Origin: Trichocoleus sp. FACHB-46
GTDB lineage: Bacteria > Cyanobacteriota > Cyanobacteriia > FACHB-46
NCBI RefSeq assembly: GCF_014695385.1
Contig: NZ_JACJOD010000006.1
Span: 744,001-808,000, forward strand
Direction of reading: 5' to 3'
Length of the DNA: 64,000 nt
The notes beneath the pieces were generated by a model that saw only the letters and a program-made list of their open reading frames with translations, was not told the DNA's origin and ran no database searches. Positions 25,758-34,787 of the stretch are shown piece after piece. How positions within the stretch are numbered: the stretch's first letter is position 1; every line of letters starts with the position of its first letter. A program made the position numbers and the translations under genes.

Positions 25758-27929
25758 ATGGCGAGAAGACAATTCTACCGATTTCGTATTCATGCTGGGA
25801 ACCAGTTTCGACCTTGGCAACTGGGGCGACAATCTAACCCACCGCCAAAAACTGAGTTGGCAGAAATTTTGGCTGAGCCAACTGAGGAGCCAGGGAATGG
25901 CACAGTCTCAAACAATGCTGAACGGGAAGCGATCGCTCAGTCGGCTACTTTTGCCGATAGACCCAATGGCACCCAAAAGGTAACCAAGGATGAGGCCGTT
26001 CAGCCAGCCGCTAATCTAGCTGATCCTCAGGGGCCAGAGGCCATACCTACAGATTCACCATTGCTAGAACCGCGCCGTAAGCGTGGCTGGAGCTGGTCAT
26101 TAGTTTGGCTGAGCGTGGTGCTGGTCTGTGGCGGTACTGGAGCAATGGCGTTGGTTTGGCTGACCATGCTGCCACCACCGCCCAATTGCCAGCAAATCTC
26201 ACCTTTAGCCGCTGATGCAGAACGGCTGTACTGTGCCCAACAAGCAGCTCAGTCCGGTGAACTCAAGCAACTGATTGCCAGCGTGGAGTTGGTGAAACAT
26301 TGGTCTACTGAGCATCCCTTGTATAGCAGTGCTCAAAGTTCTTTAGCTGAGTGGTCGCGCGGGCTGTTAGCGATCGCCAATCAAAAGATTGGGCAGAATC
26401 AGTTGGAAGCTGCTGTAGAGATCGCCCAAAAAATTCCACCCAGCAGTCCTCTCTATCAGGACGCACAAGCAGAGATCTCCGCTTGGCAGCAAGATTGGAA
26501 CCAAGGCGAAAAGATTTATGGCCAAGCACAAGCCGCGATCAAAGCTCAGAAATGGCAAGAAGCTTGGAAGCAATCTCAAGCATTGGCAGGGCTAACCAAC
26601 GAGCATTGGCGGCAACGGGTGACAGCCCTCCGGCAGCAAATTGCGGTAGAGCGGTTGGCGTGGCAGCAATTGCAACGGGCTGAGAACTTGGCCCAAGCCA
26701 ATACGCCAGAAGATTTATCAGCGGCGATCGCTTTATTGCCGAAGATCACGCCTAAAACTCATGCCAAAACCATTGCAGAGACGAAAAAAGTCACCTGGAG
26801 CAAGGATTTACTGAAATTAGCGGCGGCTCAACTGAAACAACAACAGTGGGAGTCTGCGATCGCGATCGCTGAGAAAGTGCCTCCTGGGGTTTCGGTCCTG
26901 GCTGAAGCTCAAGACCTGATTCGCTTAAGTCGGGCTTACCAAGCGGCGGCGCTCGGCAAAGTTCCAGGCAAACCTTTACATGAACAGCTCTGGAGCTTAG
27001 TCACAGCGCTAGAAGTCTTACGCCAAATCGAGCCAGGCCGACCTTTATATAAAACGGCGCAAGCCCAGAGAGAGCGTTGGGAAATGCAGCGCCAAGACTT
27101 AGTCAATTTGCAATTTGCCCATACCTTAGCCAACTTGGGACAAGTTCCGGCTTTACGCTTAGCGATTGACCAAGCGAAGTTGGTTGTGCCAGGTCGTCCT
27201 CAGCGACTGCAAGCGCAGACCTGGATTGCTCACTGGCAAAAAGAAATTCAACGGGTGGAAGATCGGCCTTATCTAGCGCAGGCTCAACAGTTAGCCAAGG
27301 TGGGGACGGTGAGCAGCTTACGGCAGGCGATCGCGGCGGCTAGTCAAATTGCTCAGGGTCGGGCTCTCCGAATTGATGCCCAAACCGCGATCGCGACTTG
27401 GAAGCGCCAGATCCAGGTAGTCGAAGACCAACCATTCTTAGACCAAGCTCGGACCTTGGCGAATCAAGGTAACTTAGGCAAAGCGATTGAAGTGGCAGGA
27501 CAAATTCGCTCAGGTCGGGCTTTGTATCAGGAGGCTCAGGACGCGATTTATGATTGGGCGGCACAAATTCAAATTGCAGAAGATCGCCCTATTCTAAACG
27601 AAGCATATGGTTTGGCGAGCCAAGGGAACTTGAGTCAAGCCATTAATGTAGCAGCCCAAATTAGTTATGGCCGAGCGCTCTATGGAGAAGCTCAAGGCGC
27701 GATCGCGAATTGGTCTGCCGAGCGGGATGCAATTTTAGCGGCCCGTGAAGCCGAAGCTCGACAAGCTGCCCAAGACCAGCAAGCCGCCCCCGCAGAAACG
27801 CCTGCAGAAACGCCTGCAGAGGCTCCAGCGACCGATGACCCTGAGCCTGAGGCTGATCCCTCAGGGGCAGCAGAACCAACTTATTCAGGAGAGCCAGAAC
27901 CGCCAACGGACTCAGCGCCCAGTGAATAA
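25758..27929 (+). CDS. Membrane-anchored helical-repeat protein
   Basis: A 723-residue protein with an acidic Pro/Thr-rich N-terminal tail, one membrane span at about 113-137 (WSWSLVWLSVVLVCGGTGAM), and a long extracytoplasmic helical array. The array has repeated units of the pattern 'EDRPYLAQAQQLA..G..SLRQAIAAASQI..GRALR.DAQ..IA.W' (four related copies at about 495-660), as in TPR-like solenoids. The C-terminus is low complexity (PAETPAETPAEAPA, from a 12-bp tandem repeat). Cyanobacterial relatives are often labelled 'chromosome segregation ATPase', but no Walker motif is visible, so I reject that label. It precedes the receiver-DUF3685 gene by 156 bp on the same strand, suggesting a shared process. 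Confidence 0.7.
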   Translation: MARRQFYRFRIHAGNQFRPWQLGRQSNPPPKTELAEILAEPTEEPGNGTVSNNAEREAIAQSATFADRPNGTQKVTKDEAVQPAANLADPQGPEAIPTDSPLLEPRRKRGWSWSLVWLSVVLVCGGTGAMALVWLTMLPPPPNCQQISPLAADAERLYCAQQAAQSGELKQLIASVELVKHWSTEHPLYSSAQSSLAEWSRGLLAIANQKIGQNQLEAAVEIAQKIPPSSPLYQDAQAEISAWQQDWNQGEKIYGQAQAAIKAQKWQEAWKQSQALAGLTNEHWRQRVTALRQQIAVERLAWQQLQRAENLAQANTPEDLSAAIALLPKITPKTHAKTIAETKKVTWSKDLLKLAAAQLKQQQWESAIAIAEKVPPGVSVLAEAQDLIRLSRAYQAAALGKVPGKPLHEQLWSLVTALEVLRQIEPGRPLYKTAQAQRERWEMQRQDLVNLQFAHTLANLGQVPALRLAIDQAKLVVPGRPQRLQAQTWIAHWQKEIQRVEDRPYLAQAQQLAKVGTVSSLRQAIAAASQIAQGRALRIDAQTAIATWKRQIQVVEDQPFLDQARTLANQGNLGKAIEVAGQIRSGRALYQEAQDAIYDWAAQIQIAEDRPILNEAYGLASQGNLSQAINVAAQISYGRALYGEAQGAIANWSAERDAILAAREAEARQAAQDQQAAPAETPAETPAEAPATDDPEPEADPSGAAEPTYSGEPEPPTDSAPSE

Positions 27930-28085
27930 AGCTAGGTAATTAAGCGAATTCAGAAGGCTTAAGTATGCTAGCGTCAATCTTGGATTCGACCTGAGCTGCA
28001 ACTTGAAGCAGTTAGCAACCTGAATCATTGCTAGGCTCAGGGAAACTTGATTGCCAGTTATGGAACATTGGGCACTCGAAGCGCA

Positions 28086-29951
28086 ATGACAGAACCGCTA
28101 GTAAAGCTGCTATTAATTGATGATGACTTGGTATTCCGGCTAGGATTGCGAACTTGGCTGGAGCAGTTTCCTGACATGCAAGTCGTTGGGGAAGCCGAGA
28201 CAGAAGCCGCTGCGTTACAGATTTTGGCAGCTTCTCCCGCAACGCTGATCATTCTGAATTTAGATTTGGGCAGGGCAGTTTCAACCTGGACAAGCCGGGA
28301 TCAGGCGGTGGGGCTACAACTGTGTCAGTTACTGAAGCGGCAATATCCCCAAATTCCGATTTTGCTCTTGAGTGCATCCCCACTTCCAGAAGCGATCGCG
28401 GCTGCCCGTCAAGCAGGAGCGGAGGGATATTGCGCCAAAGGCACCAGAGCTACAGAGCTATTAACTGCCATTCGGCAGGTGGCTACGGGGCAAAGTTATT
28501 GGTCTGCAAACGCTCCTCGGACGATCGCTCCATCGACTCAGGTAGGTGCAGCTTTGCCAGTCAGCGATCGCCCTCTTGTCGTCTCCCAGCGCCATCCATT
28601 GCTTGCCTTGTGGCAAAAGCAACGACTCTCAGGCTTACAGCAAATTGATGCTGCTTTAGCAGCGATTACGGCTCAACTACGACAACCAGGGTTGCCAGTC
28701 CTCGATCGCGCTGTGTTGGCGGGTCGGTGGCGAGAACTGCGGGCAGCTCGCTGGGTGGTGAATCAATTGTTAGCTCCGCCTGAGCCTGATGCAGAAGCAC
28801 TGCGCGATCGCTCGTCCACCCTTTCAGACATCAGTCGATGGGAGGAAAGCGGCTGGGAAGAGAGTGCATGGGAAGAGAGCGATCGCCGCATCTCAGCTTC
28901 CGAGCCTAGCTTGCGCATATCTACAGGCTCAGAACTGGTGGCTAGCGTCCCTATAACTTCGCCAGAGCTAGCAGCGCGGCCTTTACAATCTCGCCTATTT
29001 GACCGGACAGTGAGTAAGTTGCAATCTCCCCTGCAAAATCTCACCAACACGCCTCTGGAAATTGATATTCTGCGCGAAGAAAAAAAGCGAGAACTGCTCT
29101 ACATTATTTTGCGTAAATTAGAAGAAACGCTGGATGAGTTGCGATTTGCGCAAGTTCAACCCGCTCAGTTTTTGGAAAAACAACCTGCTGTGATTCGGGA
29201 TTTGTGGGTCGCAACTACCACAGATTTTTTTGGTAAATACTATACGTTGCAGTTGGGAGCGATGAACTTAGAAGTCGTGAAAGTTTTGCTGCAAGATACC
29301 CCAACTGTAGAGAGCGAAATTCTCAATAAAACTCCCCTTAGCTGGGATCTGTTTGCTTACCTCTTATTTCAAATCCCCCTCGTTGTAGACAATGTACCTT
29401 ATGCTGCTCATACCCCAGAGGCGATCGAGCGAGCAGAATGTTTATTGCAAAACCTACTGCTGCAAGTGGCCAACGCTGTTATCCAACCTCTACTTAATCA
29501 CTTTGCCGATGTGGAAGTGATTAAGCAAACCTTTTACGATCGCCGTCTCATTTCTACTCGTGAAATTGAGCGATTTAGAAACAGTTTGTCTTGGAAATAT
29601 CGGCTTGAACGTTATGTAGGTGAGCCCAAAGCGATTTTTGAAAGTCAATATGAATTATTGGTTTTAGATAGTCGAGGCATTGCCAAAACCTCAATTTATT
29701 CTCCTCGTAACCAAGAACTGAGAGAATTAGCGGGGCTGCAACTCGCCGTTACTTTGGTATTAGAAACTCGGGATGCGATCGCACCTCGGTTTCGCTCAGC
29801 GATCGCGTTTTTGGGCAGTGGCTTCGTTTATGTCCTAACTGAAGTGCTGGGGCGAGGCATTGGGTTAATCGGGCGCGGCATTTTGCAGGGGATTGGCAGT
29901 GCTTGGCAAGACACCAAGATTGGTAAAAACGGAGAACGTCCTAAACAGTAA
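28086..29951 (+). CDS. Receiver-domain protein with Ycf55/DUF3685 domain
   Basis: A 621-residue two-part protein. Residues 1-130 form a receiver domain: the acidic triad starts at IDDD (D12-D14), and the later Thr/Ser (LLSASP) and Lys (YCAKGT) positions are present. The phospho-acceptor position at the end of strand 3 reads ILNLDLG, with N58 where Asp is expected, so it may be a pseudo-receiver. After a Ser/Glu-rich linker, residues 320-600 match DUF3685, the family of the red-algal plastid protein Ycf55, of unknown function; a GxGxG-rich amphipathic end (GRGIGLIGRGILQGIG) follows. I use the ATG at 28086 rather than a TTG at 28047. Stops of this gene and the convergent PEBP gene are 10 bp apart. 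Confidence 0.82.
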   Translation: MTEPLVKLLLIDDDLVFRLGLRTWLEQFPDMQVVGEAETEAAALQILAASPATLIILNLDLGRAVSTWTSRDQAVGLQLCQLLKRQYPQIPILLLSASPLPEAIAAARQAGAEGYCAKGTRATELLTAIRQVATGQSYWSANAPRTIAPSTQVGAALPVSDRPLVVSQRHPLLALWQKQRLSGLQQIDAALAAITAQLRQPGLPVLDRAVLAGRWRELRAARWVVNQLLAPPEPDAEALRDRSSTLSDISRWEESGWEESAWEESDRRISASEPSLRISTGSELVASVPITSPELAARPLQSRLFDRTVSKLQSPLQNLTNTPLEIDILREEKKRELLYIILRKLEETLDELRFAQVQPAQFLEKQPAVIRDLWVATTTDFFGKYYTLQLGAMNLEVVKVLLQDTPTVESEILNKTPLSWDLFAYLLFQIPLVVDNVPYAAHTPEAIERAECLLQNLLLQVANAVIQPLLNHFADVEVIKQTFYDRRLISTREIERFRNSLSWKYRLERYVGEPKAIFESQYELLVLDSRGIAKTSIYSPRNQELRELAGLQLAVTLVLETRDAIAPRFRSAIAFLGSGFVYVLTEVLGRGIGLIGRGILQGIGSAWQDTKIGKNGERPKQ

Positions 29952-29961
29952 CTTCAGGATT

Positions 29962-30429
29962 TCAGCGGCGTTTAGCGTAGCGACCCACTAATTCTGCTGC
30001 CGCTAAGATATGTCCGTTCATTGCTGCTTCCAATTGCGCTTTGGTCGCACCTGATTGCAAAGATAAGGTGCGATCGAGTGCGTAGAGTTTGAAGACATAG
30101 TGGTGGGTGCCATTGGGAGGACAAGGACCACCGTACCCTAGATTGCCAAAGTCATTTTTACCGTGGGTGCCGCCTTTTAGGAGCGTGGCTTGGGGAGCGA
30201 TGCCTTCAGGTAGGTGGAGCGTTTCCGGCGGCAAGTCGTAAACCACCCAATGTACAAAAATGCCGACCGGGGCATCCGGGTCATCTACAATCAGCGCCAA
30301 GCTTTCCGTTTCGGCTGGGGGTGCGTCCCAACTTAAAGGTGGCGAAATATTGGCCCCATCGCAGGTGTACTGAGATGGAATTAAACTGTCAGCCTCAAAC
30401 GCAGAACTTTCAAGTTTCATGGTTTTCAT
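29962..30429 (-). CDS. YbhB/YbcL-type PEBP protein
   Basis: Phosphatidylethanolamine-binding-protein (Raf kinase inhibitor-like) family, bacterial YbhB/YbcL branch, 155 residues. Family motifs seen: SQYTCDGANISPPLSW near residue 18, LIVDDPDAPVG near 46 with FVHWVVYDLPP, and GYGGPCPPNGTHHYVFKLYALD near 98, which build the anion-binding pocket. No signal peptide. Function in bacteria is not defined. It has no operon partner; convergent with the DUF3685 gene and upstream in the same direction as metH's end. Confidence 0.92.
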   Translation of the reverse strand: MKTMKLESSAFEADSLIPSQYTCDGANISPPLSWDAPPAETESLALIVDDPDAPVGIFVHWVVYDLPPETLHLPEGIAPQATLLKGGTHGKNDFGNLGYGGPCPPNGTHHYVFKLYALDRTLSLQSGATKAQLEAAMNGHILAAAELVGRYAKRR

Positions 30430-30530
30430 CCAGTGCCTTTTCCTGGATGATAATCGCGATCGCTAAAGCGGCTGATAGAAGATAAAAAGCTTTGCGATCG
30501 CGTTTGCTGGTGCCGACCTAGACGCTGAGT

Positions 30531-33500
30531 TTAAGCGCTAAAGTATTTTGCTTCTGGGTGATAGGCAATCATGGCCGTGGTGGATTGCTCTGGGTAGAGT
30601 TGTTCGCTTTCGTCCATGTGTAAGTGGATGCGATCGCTGCCTAACAAGTCCAGCAATTTGTATTGGTCTTGCATGTTGGGGCAGGCGGGGTAGCCGAAGC
30701 TGTACCGAGAACCGCGATAGCGCTGCGCCAAGATATCCCGAATGCTCTCCGGGTCTTCATTGCCAAACCCCAGTTCGCGACGAATCCGGGCATGAAGCCA
30801 CTCGGCCAGAGCTTCCGCCATCTGCACCGCTAACCCGTGGAAGTATAGGTAGTCGGTGTAGTTATGGGCCTCAAACAGTTTTTTGGCGTATTCCGTGGCA
30901 ATCTCGCCCATTGTCACCGCTTGCATGGGGAACACATCAATCTGGCCTAACTCCTTGGGAGCAAAGAAGTCAGCAATACAGAAGCGACGAAGCGATCGCT
31001 GACGAGGGAATTTGAAAGTCGCGATCGGATCTCCCAAAGATGAACCATTCGTGGCTACAGCAGGATTATAGAGATAAAGAGAATTTCCTTCTGCCTGACA
31101 AGGGAAATATCCGTAGATTGCTTGAGGATGTAACAGCTTCTCCCCAACAATCTTCTGTTTCCACTGCTCCAGAACTGGATATACCTTCTCTTGTAAGAAG
31201 GCATCATACTCTTCCCGCGATTGCTCTCTGGGCTTACGGAACTGCCACTGTCCCGCGATCAGTGCTTGCAGATCGAGATATCCAAATAACTCCTCTACAG
31301 GGATATCTTCAGATTGCAAAACTTGGGTGCCCCAGAAAGGAGGGGTGGGTCGAGGGATATCGATCGCGATCGCTTCTGAGCGCTGGGTGTTTTCGGTGAG
31401 GGGTGAGGAGTCAGGGGTGAGGAGTGATCCAGATTCATTACTGGCGATCGCGTTATCTCCTTGAGAGCTGAATTCTTGTTCCAACTCCTCTCTCTTCTCT
31501 TCTCTCCCCTCACCTAAAAATCCCACGCGATCGTCCCATTCACCTGCATGTTTGGCAGGCATGAGTTTGTCCATGAAATGTAGATCGGAGAAAGCATCTT
31601 TGCCGTAGATTACCTGGCCTTTGTAAGCGCGACGGCAATCTTCATTCACAAACTTCGGGGTGAGTGCTGCGCCACCAAGAATCACTGGAACCGTAATTCC
31701 TCGCTCGTTAAATATCTCCAAGTTCTCTTTCATGAACGCAGTAGACTTCACCAGTAGACCGCTCATGGCGATACAGTCAGCCTGATGTTTCTCGTAGGCT
31801 TCAATGATGTTGTCTACAGGTTGCTTAATACCGATGTTAACGACTTTGTAGCCGTTGTTGGTGAGGATAATATCTACCAAGTTCTTGCCAATATCATGCA
31901 CATCTCCTTTTACTGTGGCGATCACCACCGTTCCTTTGGCCTGCCCAGATTCTTCCTTCTCCATAAAGGGTTCTAAATGGGCAACTGCGGCTTTCATAGT
32001 TTCTGCTGACTGCAACACGAAGGGAAGCTGCATTTGCCCAGAGCCAAACAGTTCCCCGACGACTTTCATGCCATCAAGCAAGAATGTGTTGACGATCTCT
32101 AAGGGGGGATACTTCTCCAGTGCTTTGGTGAGTTGTTCTTCTAAGCCGATTCTTTCACCGTCGATGATGTGGCGCTTCAAGCGTTCTTCGACTGGGAGTT
32201 TGTCATCTTCCGAGCGATCGCGTTTGGTGGTCTTACCTTCAAACAGCGTAGTGAGTTCGCCTAGTGGATCATAAACACAGACATCTCCTTCAAATTGCCG
32301 CTCATCATAAATCAGCTTGCGGCACACTTCTTGGTGTTCTGGCTCGATCTTCGCCAATGGCAGAATCTTGTTGGGGCTCACGATCGCCGCATCCATGCCT
32401 GCCTCCATCGCCTCATGCAAGAACATGGAGTTCAGCACAACGCGGGCCGCAGGATTGAGGCCAAAGGAGACATTGGAGACACCCAAGATCATGTGGCAAC
32501 CAGGCAACTCAGCCCGAATCCGGCGAATTGCTTCAATCGTGGCTTTGCCGTTGGCTCGATCTTCCTCAATCCCGGTTGAAATCGGCAAGGCGAGGGGGTC
32601 AAAGAAGATCTCGTGAGCAGGAATGCCGTATTCCACAGCGGCTCGGTAGGCACGCTGGGCGATCGCAAATTTTCTCTCGGCGGTGCGGGCCATCCCCTCT
32701 TCATCGATGGTGCCGACAACCACACCCGCCCCATATTCCTTCGCCAGTTCCAGCACTTTGTAGAATCGATCTTCACCGTCTTCATAGTTGGTGGAGTTCA
32801 GCAAGCACTTCCCGCCCGCGACTTTCAGCCCTGCCTCCATCTTTTCCCACTCAGTAGAGTCGAGCATCAGCGGCAGCGTCACGTTGGTTACGAGGCGCGA
32901 CACCAGTTCCCGCATATCCCGCACGCCGTCGCGTCCCACATAATCGACGTTGACATCGAGGATATGAGCACCTTCCCGCACCTGAGCTTTGGCTAGCGAC
33001 ACCAACCCATCCCAATCTTCGGCATTGAGCAAGTCGCGGCACTTCTTAGAACCGCTGGCGTTGAGGCGTTCTCCGACAATCAAGAAAGAATTGTCTTGCT
33101 CATAGGGTTGAGCGCTGTAAATCGAGGACGCTGAAGGCACGTAATGGATCGGTGCCCGACCCGTAGCCTCAGTGGAGGGCCGCACCTCGCGAGTCTTAGG
33201 CGTGAGAGTTTGAGCGACCTCGGCCAACTGCTGAATATGGTCAGGCCGAGTCCCGCAACAACCACCAATCACCTGCACACCCCAATCTTCGATAAACCGC
33301 AGCAGCGACATCCGCAGTTCCATTGGGGTTAGCTTGTAGTGAGCGTGACCGCCAATGTTTTCGGGCAGACCTGCGTTGGGGATACAGGAGACCACAAACG
33401 GTGAATATTCACACAAATACTTGATGTGTTCGGCCATGCGATCAGGGCCAGTGGCGCAGTTGAGGCCCAGAATATCGATCGGGTATGGCTCCAGGATCGA

Positions 33501-34139
33501 CAATACGGCACTAATATCAGAACCAACCAGCATCGTGCCCTGGACTTCCATCGTCACCGATACCATCAACGCGCGGCGATCTCCCTTCTTCTGGAACACC
33601 GACTCTACCGCATTCAGGGCTGCCTTAATTTGCAGCACGTCTTGGCAGGTTTCGATAATGAACAAATCCACCCCACCATCAAACAAGCCTTCCGCTTGTT
33701 CGGCAAAAGCGGCTTTTAGAGTATCGTAGTCGATGTTGCCCAGCGTCGGCAGTTTGGTCCCTGGCCCCATTGAACCCGCCACAAATCGGGGTTTTTCGGG
33801 GGTGGAAAACTCAGCCGCTACACTTTTTGCCAGCTCAGCCGCAGCTTTGTTGAGGTAATAAGCCTTGTCCGCCAAGTCGTACTCAGCCAAGACAAACGAG
33901 CTAGCGCCAAATGTATCAGTTTCAATTACATCGGCTCCCGCAATCAGGAAGTCGCGATGCACTTTGGCGACGGCTTCTGGCTTGGTATGGATTAGATACT
34001 CGTTACACCCTTCGTACTCCGGGCCACCAAAGTCTTCAGCAGTTAGGTTCTGGGTTTGCAGCGAGGTACCCATTGCCCCATCAAACACAAGAACAGGGCG
34101 ATCGGGACTGTGAAGACGCGCGAGGAAGGGGCTAGTCAT
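30531..34139 (-). CDS. metH: Cobalamin-dependent methionine synthase
   Basis: Transfers a methyl group from 5-methyltetrahydrofolate through cobalamin to homocysteine. All four modules are present in the 1202-residue product: homocysteine domain with [10 protein letters not shown] at the start and zinc-binding GGCCGT near 305; pterin-binding domain from about 350 ([20 protein letters not shown]); cobalamin cap and Rossmann module with DVHDIGKN near 745 supplying the cobalt-ligating His; and the SAM-dependent reactivation domain from about 960 ([26 protein letters not shown]). The linker before the reactivation domain (about 873-925) is low complexity and encoded by short tandem repeats. No cobalamin or SAM riboswitch is recognisable in the 116 bp upstream. 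Confidence 0.97.
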   Translation of the reverse strand: MTSPFLARLHSPDRPVLVFDGAMGTSLQTQNLTAEDFGGPEYEGCNEYLIHTKPEAVAKVHRDFLIAGADVIETDTFGASSFVLAEYDLADKAYYLNKAAAELAKSVAAEFSTPEKPRFVAGSMGPGTKLPTLGNIDYDTLKAAFAEQAEGLFDGGVDLFIIETCQDVLQIKAALNAVESVFQKKGDRRALMVSVTMEVQGTMLVGSDISAVLSILEPYPIDILGLNCATGPDRMAEHIKYLCEYSPFVVSCIPNAGLPENIGGHAHYKLTPMELRMSLLRFIEDWGVQVIGGCCGTRPDHIQQLAEVAQTLTPKTREVRPSTEATGRAPIHYVPSASSIYSAQPYEQDNSFLIVGERLNASGSKKCRDLLNAEDWDGLVSLAKAQVREGAHILDVNVDYVGRDGVRDMRELVSRLVTNVTLPLMLDSTEWEKMEAGLKVAGGKCLLNSTNYEDGEDRFYKVLELAKEYGAGVVVGTIDEEGMARTAERKFAIAQRAYRAAVEYGIPAHEIFFDPLALPISTGIEEDRANGKATIEAIRRIRAELPGCHMILGVSNVSFGLNPAARVVLNSMFLHEAMEAGMDAAIVSPNKILPLAKIEPEHQEVCRKLIYDERQFEGDVCVYDPLGELTTLFEGKTTKRDRSEDDKLPVEERLKRHIIDGERIGLEEQLTKALEKYPPLEIVNTFLLDGMKVVGELFGSGQMQLPFVLQSAETMKAAVAHLEPFMEKEESGQAKGTVVIATVKGDVHDIGKNLVDIILTNNGYKVVNIGIKQPVDNIIEAYEKHQADCIAMSGLLVKSTAFMKENLEIFNERGITVPVILGGAALTPKFVNEDCRRAYKGQVIYGKDAFSDLHFMDKLMPAKHAGEWDDRVGFLGEGREEKREELEQEFSSQGDNAIASNESGSLLTPDSSPLTENTQRSEAIAIDIPRPTPPFWGTQVLQSEDIPVEELFGYLDLQALIAGQWQFRKPREQSREEYDAFLQEKVYPVLEQWKQKIVGEKLLHPQAIYGYFPCQAEGNSLYLYNPAVATNGSSLGDPIATFKFPRQRSLRRFCIADFFAPKELGQIDVFPMQAVTMGEIATEYAKKLFEAHNYTDYLYFHGLAVQMAEALAEWLHARIRRELGFGNEDPESIRDILAQRYRGSRYSFGYPACPNMQDQYKLLDLLGSDRIHLHMDESEQLYPEQSTTAMIAYHPEAKYFSA

Positions 34140-34255
34140 AGCAATACTGAGCGAGGTTCTTAAATAATCATGATCCAGTAAGCTCTAGATTACCAATCCT
34201 GCTCGGTATCTGGGGAGTTTTTATAAATTGAGGGCGCGATCGCTAATCTGAATAA

Positions 34256-34477
34256 CTAAGCTTTTTGACGCTCAGCAATTTGGATGAGTAACCGTAACGC
34301 TTCATTGACCGCTTTAGCCGTTGGGAATGCTTGAGCTACATCAGGATCTAGCAATACCAAATTAGTTCCTGCCTGATAGCGCTCTGCATATTTGCCTCGT
34401 ACACCTCCCTGAAGCTGAGAAAAATCGTATTCAGAGCGCCATTCATCTTCTGGTTCGTGATCAGTTTCCTTCTTCAT
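34256..34477 (-). CDS. Antitoxin-like protein, partner of a BrnT-type toxin
   Basis: A 73-residue acidic protein (start MKKETDHEPEDEW) of a type often encoded directly after BrnT toxins in cyanobacteria; the core is EYDFSQLQGGVRGKYAERYQ followed by a short LVLLDPDVAQAFPTAKAVNEAL stretch. Its ATG overlaps the last 17 bp of the BrnT reading frame, the arrangement expected of a coupled toxin-antitoxin pair. The toxin copy is truncated, so this antitoxin is now probably an orphan. No DNA-binding motif is certain. Confidence 0.7.
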   Translation of the reverse strand: MKKETDHEPEDEWRSEYDFSQLQGGVRGKYAERYQAGTNLVLLDPDVAQAFPTAKAVNEALRLLIQIAERQKA

Positions 34478-34643
34478 AAAATCTCTGCTCTTGGCGTGTC
34501 GCGATTCGGGCGCTAATAATACGGGTGCGATCGCCTCGATCGGTATGAGCTACAACCAGCAATCGGCCCAATTGAGATAACCTGATAGTAACGTATCGGC
34601 TCTCTCCAGTTATTGCATCCCCAAAACTTAGGTAAGGCGATCG
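34461..34643 (-). pseudogene. N-terminally truncated BrnT-type toxin
   Basis: Reading the minus strand from 34643 to the TGA at 34461-34463 gives about 60 codons without an ATG at the front. The frame contains FGDAITGESRYV, LGRLLVVAHTDRGDRTR and IISARIATRQEQRFYEEG, the C-terminal two thirds of BrnT, a RelE-like ribonuclease toxin. The N-terminal strands are missing; an in-frame TAG lies just upstream and a dispersed repeat begins 22 bp further. I conclude the toxin was broken, perhaps by the rearrangement that brought the neighbouring surface-protein gene. Confidence 0.8.
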
Positions 34644-34664
34644 CTAATCTGAAAAAGTATTGGA

Positions 34665-34701
34665 GCGATTGCGCTTGACCAAAACTTGAAGGAGCGATCG
34701 C
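34665..34701. repeat. 37-bp direct repeat, left copy
   Basis: Pattern GCGAT(T/C)GCGCTTGACC, then AA, a variable triplet, TTGAAGG(A/G)GCGATCGC. It matches 36603-36639 at 32 of 37 positions and carries HIP1-like octamers at both ends. Together the two copies bracket the bluetail surface-protein gene. Confidence 0.7.
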
Positions 34702-34711
34702 AATTCTCTGT

Positions 34712-34734
34712 AAAAAAGGGGGCATTTTGCCCCC
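34712..34734 (-). terminator. Terminator of the bluetail surface-protein gene
   Basis: GGGGGCA/TGCCCCC forms a 7-bp stem with a 3-nt loop, followed on the minus strand by six T residues. A second hairpin with a T-run (AGGAG/CTCCT, 34758-34780) lies between it and the stop codon of the gene at 34788. Confidence 0.75.
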
Positions 34735-34787
34735 AGATGCAGTCAAAAAATTGAGAGAGGAGCTAGTTACTCCTTTTTTTACGTAGT

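Noticed and set aside
25758-27929. 'Chromosome segregation ATPase' label for the helical-repeat protein
   Set aside because: No Walker A or B motif is present; the label seems to come from coiled-coil-like composition.
28012-28252. Minus-strand frames at the start of the DUF3685 gene
   Set aside because: Shadows of the receiver-domain coding strand.
34140-34255. SAM, SAH or cobalamin riboswitch before metH
   Set aside because: The 116-bp gap lacks conserved box sequences and is too short for a cobalamin riboswitch.
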